A DNA stretch of 64,000 nt, taken from Microbispora amethystogenes (GTDB taxonomy: Bacteria; Actinomycetota; Actinomycetes; Streptosporangiales; Streptosporangiaceae). Position numbers and translations under genes: made by a program. The notes below the pieces were generated by a model, which saw only the letters and a program-made list of their open reading frames with translations, was not told the origin of the DNA and searched no databases. Position 1 is the stretch's first letter. Each line of letters starts with the position of its first letter. Positions 41,015 through 49,416 of this stretch are shown in pieces. The DNA is taken from the NCBI RefSeq assembly GCF_016863015.1, contig NZ_BOOB01000014.1, positions 62,001-126,000 of the forward strand. The letters are read 5' to 3'.

Positions 41015-42604
41015 TCAGGCGTCCGCGCGCTCGGGCGCCGGAGCCTCGGTGCCGGGTTCGCCGGCCGGGTGACGGGGGAGCAGCAGGGCCACGGCCAGCG
41101 CGGTGAGCGCGAGCAGCGCCACGCTGACGACGACGGTGCTGTGCAGGGCGGTGACGAAGGCCGCGCGGGCGGCGGCCAGGAGCGCGTCCCCGGCGGCGCC
41201 GGCCTTCCCGGCCACGTGCGCGGCCGCGGCCAGCGACTCCCGTGCCTGCGCCATGAGGCCGGACGGGACGCCGGGGACGGTTCCGAGGGACGGGGCGTAG
41301 ACGATCGTGGTTATCGTCCCGAGCACGGCGATGCCGAGGCCGGCCCCGAGCTCGTAGGCGGTCTCCTCGATCGCGGCCGCGCCGCCGGCCCGCGACTCCG
41401 GCGCCGAGGCCATGATCGTGTCCGAGGCCGCGAGCAGGGCGACCTCGACGCCGAAGCCGATCCCGGCGAAACACGCGGCGAGCATCACGGGATGCTGCTC
41501 GGTTCCCCAGGTCAGCACCGGGGCGAGGGACAGCGCGGTGAGCGCGAGGCCGCCGCCGACCGTCGCGCGCAGCCCGATCCGCCCCAGCACGTGTGCGGCG
41601 GCGAGGCCACCCGCGATGGCCGCGACCATGAGCGGCAGCATCCGTACGGCGGCCTCCAGCGGGGACAGTCCCAGCACGAGCTGGAGATACTGCGCCAGCA
41701 TCAGCTCCAGGCCGACCAGCGCGAAGACGGCCAGCACCACGCAGCCGACGCCGGTCGCGAAGCCGCGCTGCCCGAACAGCCCGATGTCGAGCAGGGGGAA
41801 GGCCAGCCGCCGCTGGCGCAGCACGAACCAGGCGAGCAGCGCGGCGCCGGCCACGAGGACGACGAGCGCGGGACCCCGGCCCAGCGTGTGGCCCGATCCC
41901 GCCTCCTTCAGCCCGAACGCGACCGACAGGATGCCGAGGGTGGAGAGCGCGGCGCTGAGCGCGTCCCACGGGTGGTCGGCCCGCCCCGGCGAGGCGGGCA
42001 GGATCCGTACGGCGAACGGCAGCGCGACCAGCAGCAGCGGCACATTGATGAGGAAGACCGCGCCCCACCACAGGTGCTCGACGAGCACCCCGCCGATCAG
42101 GGGCCCGACGGCCGCGCCCGCGGCGGCGACGGCGCTCCAGACGCCGAGCGCGACGGCCCGCTCCCGCCGGTCGGTGAACACCTGCCGGATGATCGACAGC
42201 GTCGCCGGCATGATCATCGCGCCGCCGACGCCGAGGAAGGCCCGCGAGACGATCAGCGCGAGCGGCGTCGCGGCGAACGCCGCCGCCAGCGAGGCCAGGC
42301 CGAACACCACGTAACCGCCGAGCACGAACGGCCGCCGGCCGTACCGGTCGCCCAGCGTGCCGAACGTCACCAGCAGCGGCGCGACCACCAGCGAGTAGAC
42401 GTCGATGATCCACAGAAGCTGGACCGACGACGGCTCCAGCGCGGCCGTGAGCGCGGGGACGGCGATGTGCAGGACGGTCGCGTCGACCGCGATCAGGAGC
42501 AAGCTGAAACACAGCAGCACGAGGACCGACCACCGGCTGACCCGGGGCTCGCGCAGGGCGCCCGCCGCGCGGACGGTGACGGACCCGACCGAAACCATGA
42601 TCAT
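41015..42604 (-). CDS. MFS drug exporter, EmrB/QacA (DHA2) family, 14 helices
   Basis: 529 residues and 14 predicted helices. Motif A is GTLGDRYGRRPFVLGGYVVF between helices 2 and 3, and the family motif near helix 5 is GVGGAMIMPATLSIIRQVF, both typical of DHA2 proton/drug antiporters. The large loop between helices 13 and 14 is Ala/Gly-rich. It likely exports hydrophobic or cationic compounds. No adjacent TetR gene is seen. It follows the DoxX gene's promoter on the same strand (81-bp gap) and is divergent from the AAA+ gene. Confidence 0.93.
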   Translation of the reverse strand: MIMVSVGSVTVRAAGALREPRVSRWSVLVLLCFSLLLIAVDATVLHIAVPALTAALEPSSVQLLWIIDVYSLVVAPLLVTFGTLGDRYGRRPFVLGGYVVFGLASLAAAFAATPLALIVSRAFLGVGGAMIMPATLSIIRQVFTDRRERAVALGVWSAVAAAGAAVGPLIGGVLVEHLWWGAVFLINVPLLLVALPFAVRILPASPGRADHPWDALSAALSTLGILSVAFGLKEAGSGHTLGRGPALVVLVAGAALLAWFVLRQRRLAFPLLDIGLFGQRGFATGVGCVVLAVFALVGLELMLAQYLQLVLGLSPLEAAVRMLPLMVAAIAGGLAAAHVLGRIGLRATVGGGLALTALSLAPVLTWGTEQHPVMLAACFAGIGFGVEVALLAASDTIMASAPESRAGGAAAIEETAYELGAGLGIAVLGTITTIVYAPSLGTVPGVPSGLMAQARESLAAAAHVAGKAGAAGDALLAAARAAFVTALHSTVVVSVALLALTALAVALLLPRHPAGEPGTEAPAPERADA

Positions 42605-42825
42605 AAACCGCTCAGTGCTCGCGGCCCCGCTGGAACATGCGTGGCAGCTTAAGCCATGGGAAGGGGATCTCTCAGCCCTTCCGGTGATGTCGGGAACACC
42701 GCGCCGGTTCCGTATCGTTCCAGGTGATCACAGGGACCGGCGGGCGCCCCGTCCACCGTGCCGCGCGGGTCCACCCATTCCCTTCCCGCGTGCGGTATAA
42801 CCGGGGTCGAAGCGGGGAGGCGTCG

Positions 42826-45174
42826 ATGCGGGACTCCGACAGAGCACGGGCGGCGAGCCTCTTAAGTCGGACTGCGGCACGTGATCTGTTCGAACAGGTG
42901 CGTTTCCGCTATTTCCATCTTCCACCGTTCGGGCGGCGTGCGCTGTTCGTGGTGCTGCTCGTCGCCGTCATGGGGGTGGCCGCCGCGCTCAACTGGTCGC
43001 TGATGCCCACCTTCATCTACACGGTGGCGGCGCTGGCCTTCGTCGCGCTGGCGCTCAGCTATCCCCGCGCCGCCGCGACCGTGCTGGTGCTCGCCGGGTG
43101 GGGCCTGCTGCTGCCGCTGTTCATGGTGGTGTTCGGCGGCCAGACGCCCGTGCCCGGCCTGCTGATGCTGCTCGGCCCGCTGGTCGCGATCGCGGCCCAC
43201 CTGATCCGGTGGGTGCCGCCCTGGCTGACGACGCTCATGTCCCTGGCGGCCGCCGGGCTGGTCGGGCTGTCGCTGTCGCCGCTGTCCTCCTCCACCGCTC
43301 TGTGGGGCGCGTACGGCGCGGCCGCCGCGGTGCTCCTCTACCGCCTGATCCTCGCCCGCAGGGCGCGCGCCGGCGCGGAGCGCGAGCCGACCGGCGGTGA
43401 GGCCCAGGAGCGGCAGCAGGTCAGGGCGGGCGGCCACCGGCCCGCCGCGGCCGAGACCGGCGCCCCGCCGCCGATCACCGTCGAGCAGGCCCTGGCCGAG
43501 CTGGAGTCCATGATCGGCCTCGAACCGGTCAAGGAGCAGGTGCGGGCCATCGCCGCGTCCATCGAGGCGGCCAGGCTGCGCAGGGAGGCGGGCTACACCA
43601 ACGAGCGGCCGATGCGGCACTTCGTGTTCGTCGGCCCGCCGGGGACGGGCAAGACCAGCGTCGCCCGCACCCTCGCCAAGATCTTCTACGCCTTCGGCCT
43701 GCTGGAGACGCCCTTCGTGGTCGAGGCGCAGCGGGCCGACCTCGTGGGGGAGTACCTCGGCGCGACCGCCATCAAGACCAACGAGCTGATCGACCGGGCG
43801 CTCGGCGGGGTCCTGTTCGTCGACGAGGCGTACGGCCTGATCAACTCGGGCGACGGCCAGCCCGACCGGTTCGGCGCGGAGGCCGTGCAGACGCTGCTCA
43901 AGCGGGCCGAGGACGACCGTGACCGGCTCATCGTCATCCTGGCCGGATACGAGCGCGAGACGAACGACTTCCTGTCGTCCAACCCCGGGCTGTCCAGCCG
44001 GTTCGCCACCCGGGTCCGCTTCCCCAGCTACGACCCCGGCGAGCTGCTGGAGATCACCGAGGCGGTGCAGGAGCGCCGGGGCGACCGGCTCGCCCCCGAC
44101 GCCCGTCCCGTGCTGCGCCGGCTGTTCGAGGACGTCCACCGGCGGGGGCTCGTCGACGACCTCGGCAACGCCCGCTTCGCCCGCAGCCTCGCCGAGGCCG
44201 CCGCGCAGGCGCGCGACGTGCGGGTGGTGAGCGCGGGCGGGGCGCCGCGCGGCGAGGACCTGGTGACGATCACGGCCGGCGACGTGACCAAGGCGTTCGA
44301 CGAGATCACCGCCAGATACCGCGGCTACCAGGCCACGCCGACGCTGGACGAGGCGCTCGCGGACCTCGACAGGATGGCCGGGCTGGAGCCGGTCAAGCGG
44401 CAGGTCCACGCGATCACGGCCCAGCTCAAGGTGGCCAGGATGCGGCAGGAGCAGGGGCTGCCGGTCCAGTCGCAGATGCGGCACTTCGTCTTCGCCGGCC
44501 CGCCCGGCACCGGCAAGACGACCGTCGCGAGGATCCTCGGCCGGATCTTCTCGGCGCTCGGCCTGCTGGCCCGCCCCGACGTCGTCGAGGCGTCGAGGGC
44601 CGACCTCGTCGGCCAGCACCTGGGCGCCACCGCGATCAAGACCAACGAGCTGGTCGACCGGGCGCTCGGCGGCGTGCTGTTCGTCGACGAGGCGTACGGC
44701 CTGGTCAACGCCGGCTACTCGGGAGGCGACGCCTTCGGGGCCGAGGCCGTGCAGACCCTGCTGAAGCGGGCCGAGGACGACCGCGACCGCGTGGTGATCA
44801 TCCTGGCCGGCTACGAGCGTGAGATGGACGCCTTCCTCGCCACCAACCCCGGCCTGGCCTCGCGGTTCAACCAGCGGGTGGCGTTCCCCTCCTACTCGCC
44901 GTCCGAGCTGGCCGAGATCGCCAATCTGCAGGCGGCCGCGTCCGGCGACAGGTTCGACGCCTCCGCCGGGCGCGACCTGGCCGACGTCTTCGACTGGGTC
45001 TGCCGCGAGGGGCTGATCGACGGGCTGGGCAACGGCCGCTTCGCCCGCTCGCTGTACGAGCGCGCGGCGCTGCGGCGCGACGTGCGCCTGGCCGCCCAGG
45101 GGACGGCGAACGCCGCCGAGCTGACCACGATCACCAGTGAGGACGTCCGCAGCGCGGTGGACGAACTGTCCTGA
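42826..45174 (+). CDS. Membrane-anchored protein with two CbxX/CfqX-type AAA+ domains
   Basis: 782 residues. After a short N-terminus come about five membrane helices (residues ~35-180: RALFVVLLVAVMGVAAALNW and following), a charged linker, then two AAA+ modules. Each begins with an (L)EPVKxQV helix and contains Walker A GPPGTGKT (about residues 270 and 558), an 'LGATAIKTNEL' pore segment, Walker B LFVDEAYGL and an arginine-finger region (SSRFATRV and ASRFNQRV). CbxX/CfqX ATPases include Rubisco activase CbbX and EccA of type VII secretion; two modules on a membrane anchor is a less common design. GGGGAGG five bases before the ATG fixes the start. No partner genes adjoin it. Confidence 0.88.
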   Translation: MRDSDRARAASLLSRTAARDLFEQVRFRYFHLPPFGRRALFVVLLVAVMGVAAALNWSLMPTFIYTVAALAFVALALSYPRAAATVLVLAGWGLLLPLFMVVFGGQTPVPGLLMLLGPLVAIAAHLIRWVPPWLTTLMSLAAAGLVGLSLSPLSSSTALWGAYGAAAAVLLYRLILARRARAGAEREPTGGEAQERQQVRAGGHRPAAAETGAPPPITVEQALAELESMIGLEPVKEQVRAIAASIEAARLRREAGYTNERPMRHFVFVGPPGTGKTSVARTLAKIFYAFGLLETPFVVEAQRADLVGEYLGATAIKTNELIDRALGGVLFVDEAYGLINSGDGQPDRFGAEAVQTLLKRAEDDRDRLIVILAGYERETNDFLSSNPGLSSRFATRVRFPSYDPGELLEITEAVQERRGDRLAPDARPVLRRLFEDVHRRGLVDDLGNARFARSLAEAAAQARDVRVVSAGGAPRGEDLVTITAGDVTKAFDEITARYRGYQATPTLDEALADLDRMAGLEPVKRQVHAITAQLKVARMRQEQGLPVQSQMRHFVFAGPPGTGKTTVARILGRIFSALGLLARPDVVEASRADLVGQHLGATAIKTNELVDRALGGVLFVDEAYGLVNAGYSGGDAFGAEAVQTLLKRAEDDRDRVVIILAGYEREMDAFLATNPGLASRFNQRVAFPSYSPSELAEIANLQAAASGDRFDASAGRDLADVFDWVCREGLIDGLGNGRFARSLYERAALRRDVRLAAQGTANAAELTTITSEDVRSAVDELS

Positions 45175-45312
45175 CCCGCGCGCCGTTCTGATCCGCGCGA
45201 GGCCCTGATCCGGAGGAGAGCCGTGGCACGGCGGTGCGTGTCCCGCTGACGCCGGTCGTCACTTCCTGCTACTAATCTACTTCGAAGGGTAGCCGGAGGA
45301 GCGGAGAGACAC

Positions 45313-47013
45313 GTGAGACCACGACGGCCGGTCGCCCTGGCCCTGCTGGCGGCCGTGTGGGCCGCCACCGCCTGCGGCGCGCAGCGGGGGCCCGGTGAGC
45401 AGGACGGCGCGCTCGCCCCCTCCCCGGTCAAGGCGTACGACATCAACCCCCTGCCCCGGGACAAGGTGAAGGACGGCGGCACCCTGCGGTGGGGGCTCGT
45501 CGACTTCCCCACCCAGTGGAACCGCAACCACGTCGACGGCGACGGCAACGCGGTCGAGGCCGTGACCGACGCGCTCATGCCGCGCACCTTCCGGTCCGAC
45601 GAGCGGGGACGGCCGTCCCTCGACACCGATTACGTGACCAACGCCCGGATCACCGCCACCTCTCCCCGGCAGGTCATCACCTACTCGATCAACCCCAAGG
45701 CGAGATGGTCGGACGGCAAGCCGATCACCTGGAACGACTTCGCCGCCCAGTGGAAGGCGATGAGCGGGCGCGACCACGACTACCGGGTCGACGCGGCCAT
45801 CGCCTACGAGAACATCCAGAGCGTGGCCCGGGGATCGAGTGACCGGGAGGTGGTGGTCACCCTCGCCCAGCCGTTCAACGAGTGGCAGTCGCTGTTCACG
45901 CCGCTGTATCCCAGCGCGACCAACGCGACGCCGGCCGCGTTCAACTCCGACTGGATCAACCGGATCCCGGTGACCGCCGGGCCGTTCCGGGTGGAGCGGC
46001 TCGACGCCAAGGGCAGGACGGTCACCCTCGCCCGCGACCCCGCCTGGTGGGGGAACCGGCCCAAGCTCGACCGCATGGTGTTCCGGACGGTGCGGCCCGA
46101 CCAGATGGTGCGCGCGTTCACCAAGGGGGACGTCGACGTGTTCGAGGTCGGCCCGTCCCCCGACGACTACGCGCGGGTCAGGGAGGCCTGGGACGCGGTG
46201 GTCCGGCAGGCCGCCGGCACGCAGTACCGCCAGTTCACCCTGAACGGCGAGAGCCCGGTCCTGTCCGACGTCCGGGTGCGCCAGGCCGTCGCCGCGGCGC
46301 TCGACCGCCGCGCCCTCATGCAGGCCGACCTCAAGGGCCTCGGCTGGCCGACCGTGACCCTGGACAACCACTTCCTCATGAACAGCCAGTACGGCTACCA
46401 GGCCAACGCACGGGAGATCGGCGGCTACGACCCGGCCCTGGCCGGCCGGTTGCTCGACCAGGCGGGCTGGAAGATGTCCGGCAAGGCCCGGACGAAGAAC
46501 GGCAAGCCGCTCACGCTGCGCTTCGTCGTCCCCGACGGGATCCCGCCGAGCCTCGCCGAGGCCCAGGCGGCCGGGCGGATGCTGCAGCGCGTCGGCGTGC
46601 GGACCGAGGTGCGCAAGGTGTCCTTCAACGACTTCTTCGGCAAGTACCTCATCCCCGGCGACTTCGACCTCGCCGCCTTCGCCTACCCGAGCACGCCGTA
46701 CCCGGTGTCCGGCTCCTTCGACGTCTACGCCGACGGGGAGCGCGGCAAGGGCGACGACGTCGAGTGGTACTCCAACCTCGGGCGCAGCGGCAGCAAGCAG
46801 ATCGACCAGGCGATGTACCGCGCCGGGAGCCTGCTCGACCCCGCCCGGGTGCCCGGCCTGCTCAACGACGCCGACCGGCTGGTCTGGAAGGAGGTCAACG
46901 TGCTGCCGCTCTACCAGTGCCCGCAGGGTGTCGTGGTGCGGTCCGCGCTGGCCAACATCGGCGCGGGCGGCTTCTACGACCTCAGGTACGAGGACATCGG
47001 CTACGCCTCCTGA
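45313..47013 (+). CDS. Family 5 (peptide/nickel-type) solute-binding lipoprotein
   Basis: 566 residues. Signal peptide with lipobox (LALLAAVWAATACGA, Cys about residue 21). SBP_bac_5 features: GGTLRWGLVDFPTQWN, ITYSINPKARWSDGKPITWNDF, then VRQAVAAALDRRALM. These bind peptides, nickel or other small ligands for ABC importers; no permease genes are present here, so it is an orphan subunit. It converges on pxpC and the two coding regions overlap by 13 bp. Proximity to 5-oxoprolinase genes may hint at a pyroglutamyl-peptide or amino-acid ligand. GTG start with GGAGAGAC upstream. Confidence 0.9.
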   Translation: MRPRRPVALALLAAVWAATACGAQRGPGEQDGALAPSPVKAYDINPLPRDKVKDGGTLRWGLVDFPTQWNRNHVDGDGNAVEAVTDALMPRTFRSDERGRPSLDTDYVTNARITATSPRQVITYSINPKARWSDGKPITWNDFAAQWKAMSGRDHDYRVDAAIAYENIQSVARGSSDREVVVTLAQPFNEWQSLFTPLYPSATNATPAAFNSDWINRIPVTAGPFRVERLDAKGRTVTLARDPAWWGNRPKLDRMVFRTVRPDQMVRAFTKGDVDVFEVGPSPDDYARVREAWDAVVRQAAGTQYRQFTLNGESPVLSDVRVRQAVAAALDRRALMQADLKGLGWPTVTLDNHFLMNSQYGYQANAREIGGYDPALAGRLLDQAGWKMSGKARTKNGKPLTLRFVVPDGIPPSLAEAQAAGRMLQRVGVRTEVRKVSFNDFFGKYLIPGDFDLAAFAYPSTPYPVSGSFDVYADGERGKGDDVEWYSNLGRSGSKQIDQAMYRAGSLLDPARVPGLLNDADRLVWKEVNVLPLYQCPQGVVVRSALANIGAGGFYDLRYEDIGYAS

Positions 47014-47969
47014 CAGGCGCCGCCGGGCCGGTCCACCGCCTCCCGGTGGCGGGCCGTGGCCCGGTCGTGAGAGGCCCGGTCGTGAGAGGCCCGGTCGTGA
47101 GAGGCCCGCCGTACCAGCCGGAACCGCAGCAGGTCGCCCGGCCGCGCCTGCGCGACCATCGGCAGGTCGGCGGCGGCGACGACGCAGACGACCGGATAAC
47201 CCCCGGTCGGCGGGTGATCGGCCAGGAACACGATCGGCTGCCCGCCCGGCGGCACCTGGACGGCGCCGAGCGGCATCCCCTCGCTGGCCAGCTCACCGGC
47301 CCTGGCCCGCTCCAGCGGGGCGCCCCGCAGCCGCGCCCCGACCCGGTTGCTGTCCGCCGTGACCTCGTACGCCGCCGCGCACAGGGCCGTGAGCGCCTCC
47401 GGGACGAACCAGTCGTCGCGCGGCCCCGGCAGCACCCGGACGACCGGGCGGCGGGGCAGCGGCGGCGGGGCGGCGAAATCGGCGAGGATCGCGGCGGCCA
47501 CGGCCCCGGCGCCGACCGGCAGCGTCGTCCCCGCCCGCAGCGGAGGCGGCCCGATGCCCGACAGAGAGTCGGTCGACCGGCTGCCCAGCACCCGCTCCAC
47601 GCCGATCCCGTCGCGCACCGCCACGTAGGTCCGCAGGCCCCGGCGGGGCACACCCACCCGCAGCACGCCGCCGGGCGGCACCCACAGCGGCGCGTCCGTC
47701 CCGGCCGCCCGCCCGGCCGCCTCCACCGGGCACGGCGCCCCGGTGACCGCGACCCAGGCGCCGGCGGTGAAGCGCAGCGCCGCCCCGCCCAGGGTCAGCT
47801 CGATGCCCGCGGCGGTCTCCGCGTTGGCGACCAGCCGGTTCGCCAGCCGCAGGCTCGGCGGGTCGGCCGCCCCCGACCTCGGCACCCCCAGATGGGCGTA
47901 GCCGGGCCGCCCGAGGTCCTGCACGGTCGCGTACGGCCCGGGCGCCAGCACCTCGACGCGGGCGGTCAC
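47001..47969 (-). CDS. pxpC: 5-oxoprolinase subunit C (PxpC)
   Basis: 322 residues. VLAPGPYATVQDLGRPGYAHLGVPRSGAAD is the hallmark N-terminus, with GIELTLGG and ADSNRVGARL (normally SNRMG) in the biotin-dependent-carboxylase-related domain. PxpC works with PxpA and PxpB to hydrolyse 5-oxoproline (pyroglutamate) to glutamate with ATP. GTG start overlaps the pxpB stop. The C-terminal ~30 residues (ASHDRASHDRASHDRA...) are encoded by a 15-bp triplicate repeat and extend past the family core. Its last 13 bp overlap the convergent lipoprotein gene. Confidence 0.92.
   Translation of the reverse strand: MTARVEVLAPGPYATVQDLGRPGYAHLGVPRSGAADPPSLRLANRLVANAETAAGIELTLGGAALRFTAGAWVAVTGAPCPVEAAGRAAGTDAPLWVPPGGVLRVGVPRRGLRTYVAVRDGIGVERVLGSRSTDSLSGIGPPPLRAGTTLPVGAGAVAAAILADFAAPPPLPRRPVVRVLPGPRDDWFVPEALTALCAAAYEVTADSNRVGARLRGAPLERARAGELASEGMPLGAVQVPPGGQPIVFLADHPPTGGYPVVCVVAAADLPMVAQARPGDLLRFRLVRRASHDRASHDRASHDRATARHREAVDRPGGACQEA
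47060..47104. repeat. Three 15-bp tandem repeats in the pxpC 3' end
   Basis: CCCGGTCGTGAGAGG occurs three times exactly (47060, 47075, 47090), encoding repeated ASHDR on the minus strand. It is in frame and near the C-terminus, so copy number could vary without harm. Confidence 0.9.
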
Positions 47970-48589
47970 CGTGCCGTCCCCGGCCGGAACCGCACCCGCG
48001 TGCCGGGCGGCAGCATCGCCGGCGGCTCGGCCGCCGCGTCCCACACCCGCACGTCCGTACGGCCGAGGAGCCGCCAGCCGCCGGGGGAGGCCGACGGATA
48101 GACGGCGGAGTACGACCCGGCGACCGCCACCGAGCCGGGCGGCACGCTGGTGCGGGGCACCGCCAGCCGGGGCACGTGCAGCGCCGGATCCAGGCCGATC
48201 AGGTAGGCGAAGCCGGGGGCGAACCCGAGCCACCCCACCGTGAACTCCGAGGCGGCGTGCCGGGCGGCCACCTCCTCGGCCGAAAGGCCGCTGAGCTCGG
48301 CCACCTCCGCCAGGTCCTCCCCGTCGTAGACCACCGGGATCTCCACGAGCCGCCCCGGCCCGTCCGCGCCCGCCGGGGCGAGCGCCGTACGCAGGAGCGA
48401 GGCGAGCAGCGTCTCCAGGCGCGGCCGGTCGGCGGCGGGGGCCACGACGAGCACGGTCCGCGAGCCGGGCACCACGTCCTCCACCCCCGGCGGGAGATCC
48501 GCCCGCAGCAGCGCGTCCAGCCGGTGGGCCGCCTCCAGCGAGCCGGTCTCCACCAGCAGCGCGTGCTCGCCCGCCGCCCGGACGGTCAC
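47966..48589 (-). CDS. pxpB: 5-oxoprolinase subunit B (PxpB)
   Basis: 207 residues. EIPVVYDGEDLAEVAELSGL, FTVGWLGFAPGFAYLIGLD and VPPGSVAVAGSYSAVYP are diagnostic of the PxpB/KipI group. It forms the ATP-dependent catalytic pair with PxpC. GTG start overlaps the pxpA stop by four bases (GTGA), and its own stop overlaps pxpC, so the three subunits are translationally coupled. KipI in Bacillus also inhibits a histidine kinase; here the complete pxpABC set favours the metabolic role. Confidence 0.93.
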   Translation of the reverse strand: MTVRAAGEHALLVETGSLEAAHRLDALLRADLPPGVEDVVPGSRTVLVVAPAADRPRLETLLASLLRTALAPAGADGPGRLVEIPVVYDGEDLAEVAELSGLSAEEVAARHAASEFTVGWLGFAPGFAYLIGLDPALHVPRLAVPRTSVPPGSVAVAGSYSAVYPSASPGGWRLLGRTDVRVWDAAAEPPAMLPPGTRVRFRPGTAR

Positions 48590-49356
48590 GTGAACGACCC
48601 CACGACGATCCCCGCGTCGATCAGGGCCCGCCGGACGGCCGTGGCGATCCGCACCGAGCCGGGAGTGTCCCCGTGCACGCAGACGGACCGGGCGCCGACC
48701 CGCACCTCGCCGCCCTCGATCGTCGTCACCACGCCCTCGACGGCCATCCGCACGGCTCGGGCCGCGACCTCCTCCGGGTCGTGCAGCACCGCGCCCGGCC
48801 GCCGCCGCGGCACCAGCGTCCCCTCCGGCGTGTACGCGCGGTCGGCGAAGCACTCGGCCACCGTGGGCACGCCGTGCCGGGCGGCCATCCGCGTCAGAGC
48901 CGATCCCGGCAGCGTGAGAATCGGCAGCGGCGAGGCGGCGGGAGCGAAGGACGTGACGGCCGCCACCACGGCCTCCGCCTGCTCCTCGTCACGGCAGGCC
49001 CGGTTGTACAGGGCGCCGTGCGGCTTCACGTACGACACCCGCCCGCCCATCGACCTCGCCATCCCGTCGAGCGCGGCGAGCTGGTAGAGCACGTCGGAGC
49101 ACAGCTCCTCCGGGTCCACCTCCATCTCCCGGCGGCCGAAGCCCGCCAGGTCGCGATAGGAGACCTGGGCGCCGATCGCCACGCCGCGGTCCACCGCCGC
49201 CGCGCAGGTCCGGCGGATGATCAGCGGGTCGCCCGCGTGGAAGCCGCACGCCACGTTCGCGCTCGTCACCAGGTCGAGCAGGGCCAGGTCGTCCCCCAGC
49301 CGCCAGATCCCGTAGCCCTCCCCGAGATCGGCGTTCAAATCCATCATGTAGGTCAT
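48586..49356 (-). CDS. pxpA: 5-oxoprolinase subunit A (PxpA, LamB/YcsF family)
   Basis: 256 residues. MDLNADLGEGYGIWRLGDD, ANVACGFHAGDP and YVKPHGALYN are the LamB/YcsF signatures. Start ATG at 49356 is chosen because MxxxxDLNADLGEG is the usual family N-terminus and GGGGAG lies upstream. It is the first gene of pxpABC, which removes pyroglutamate formed by spontaneous cyclisation of glutamine and glutamyl peptides. The operon is on the minus strand, convergent with the binding lipoprotein and downstream of a DUF1841-like gene. Confidence 0.94.
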   Translation of the reverse strand: MTYMMDLNADLGEGYGIWRLGDDLALLDLVTSANVACGFHAGDPLIIRRTCAAAVDRGVAIGAQVSYRDLAGFGRREMEVDPEELCSDVLYQLAALDGMARSMGGRVSYVKPHGALYNRACRDEEQAEAVVAAVTSFAPAASPLPILTLPGSALTRMAARHGVPTVAECFADRAYTPEGTLVPRRRPGAVLHDPEEVAARAVRMAVEGVVTTIEGGEVRVGARSVCVHGDTPGSVRIATAVRRALIDAGIVVGSFT

Positions 49357-49416
49357 CTGGCGGTCTCCCCGGTCGGCCAGGTCCATCCTGCCGCAGGGGG
49401 TGCGGGGGTGGAGAGG

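Noticed and set aside
41015-42604. Antibiotic cluster export gene
   Set aside because: The exporter is isolated among housekeeping and unrelated genes; no biosynthetic cluster is present.
42826-45174. EccA of a type VII secretion locus
   Set aside because: It has membrane helices and two AAA+ modules, and no ESX genes are in the window.
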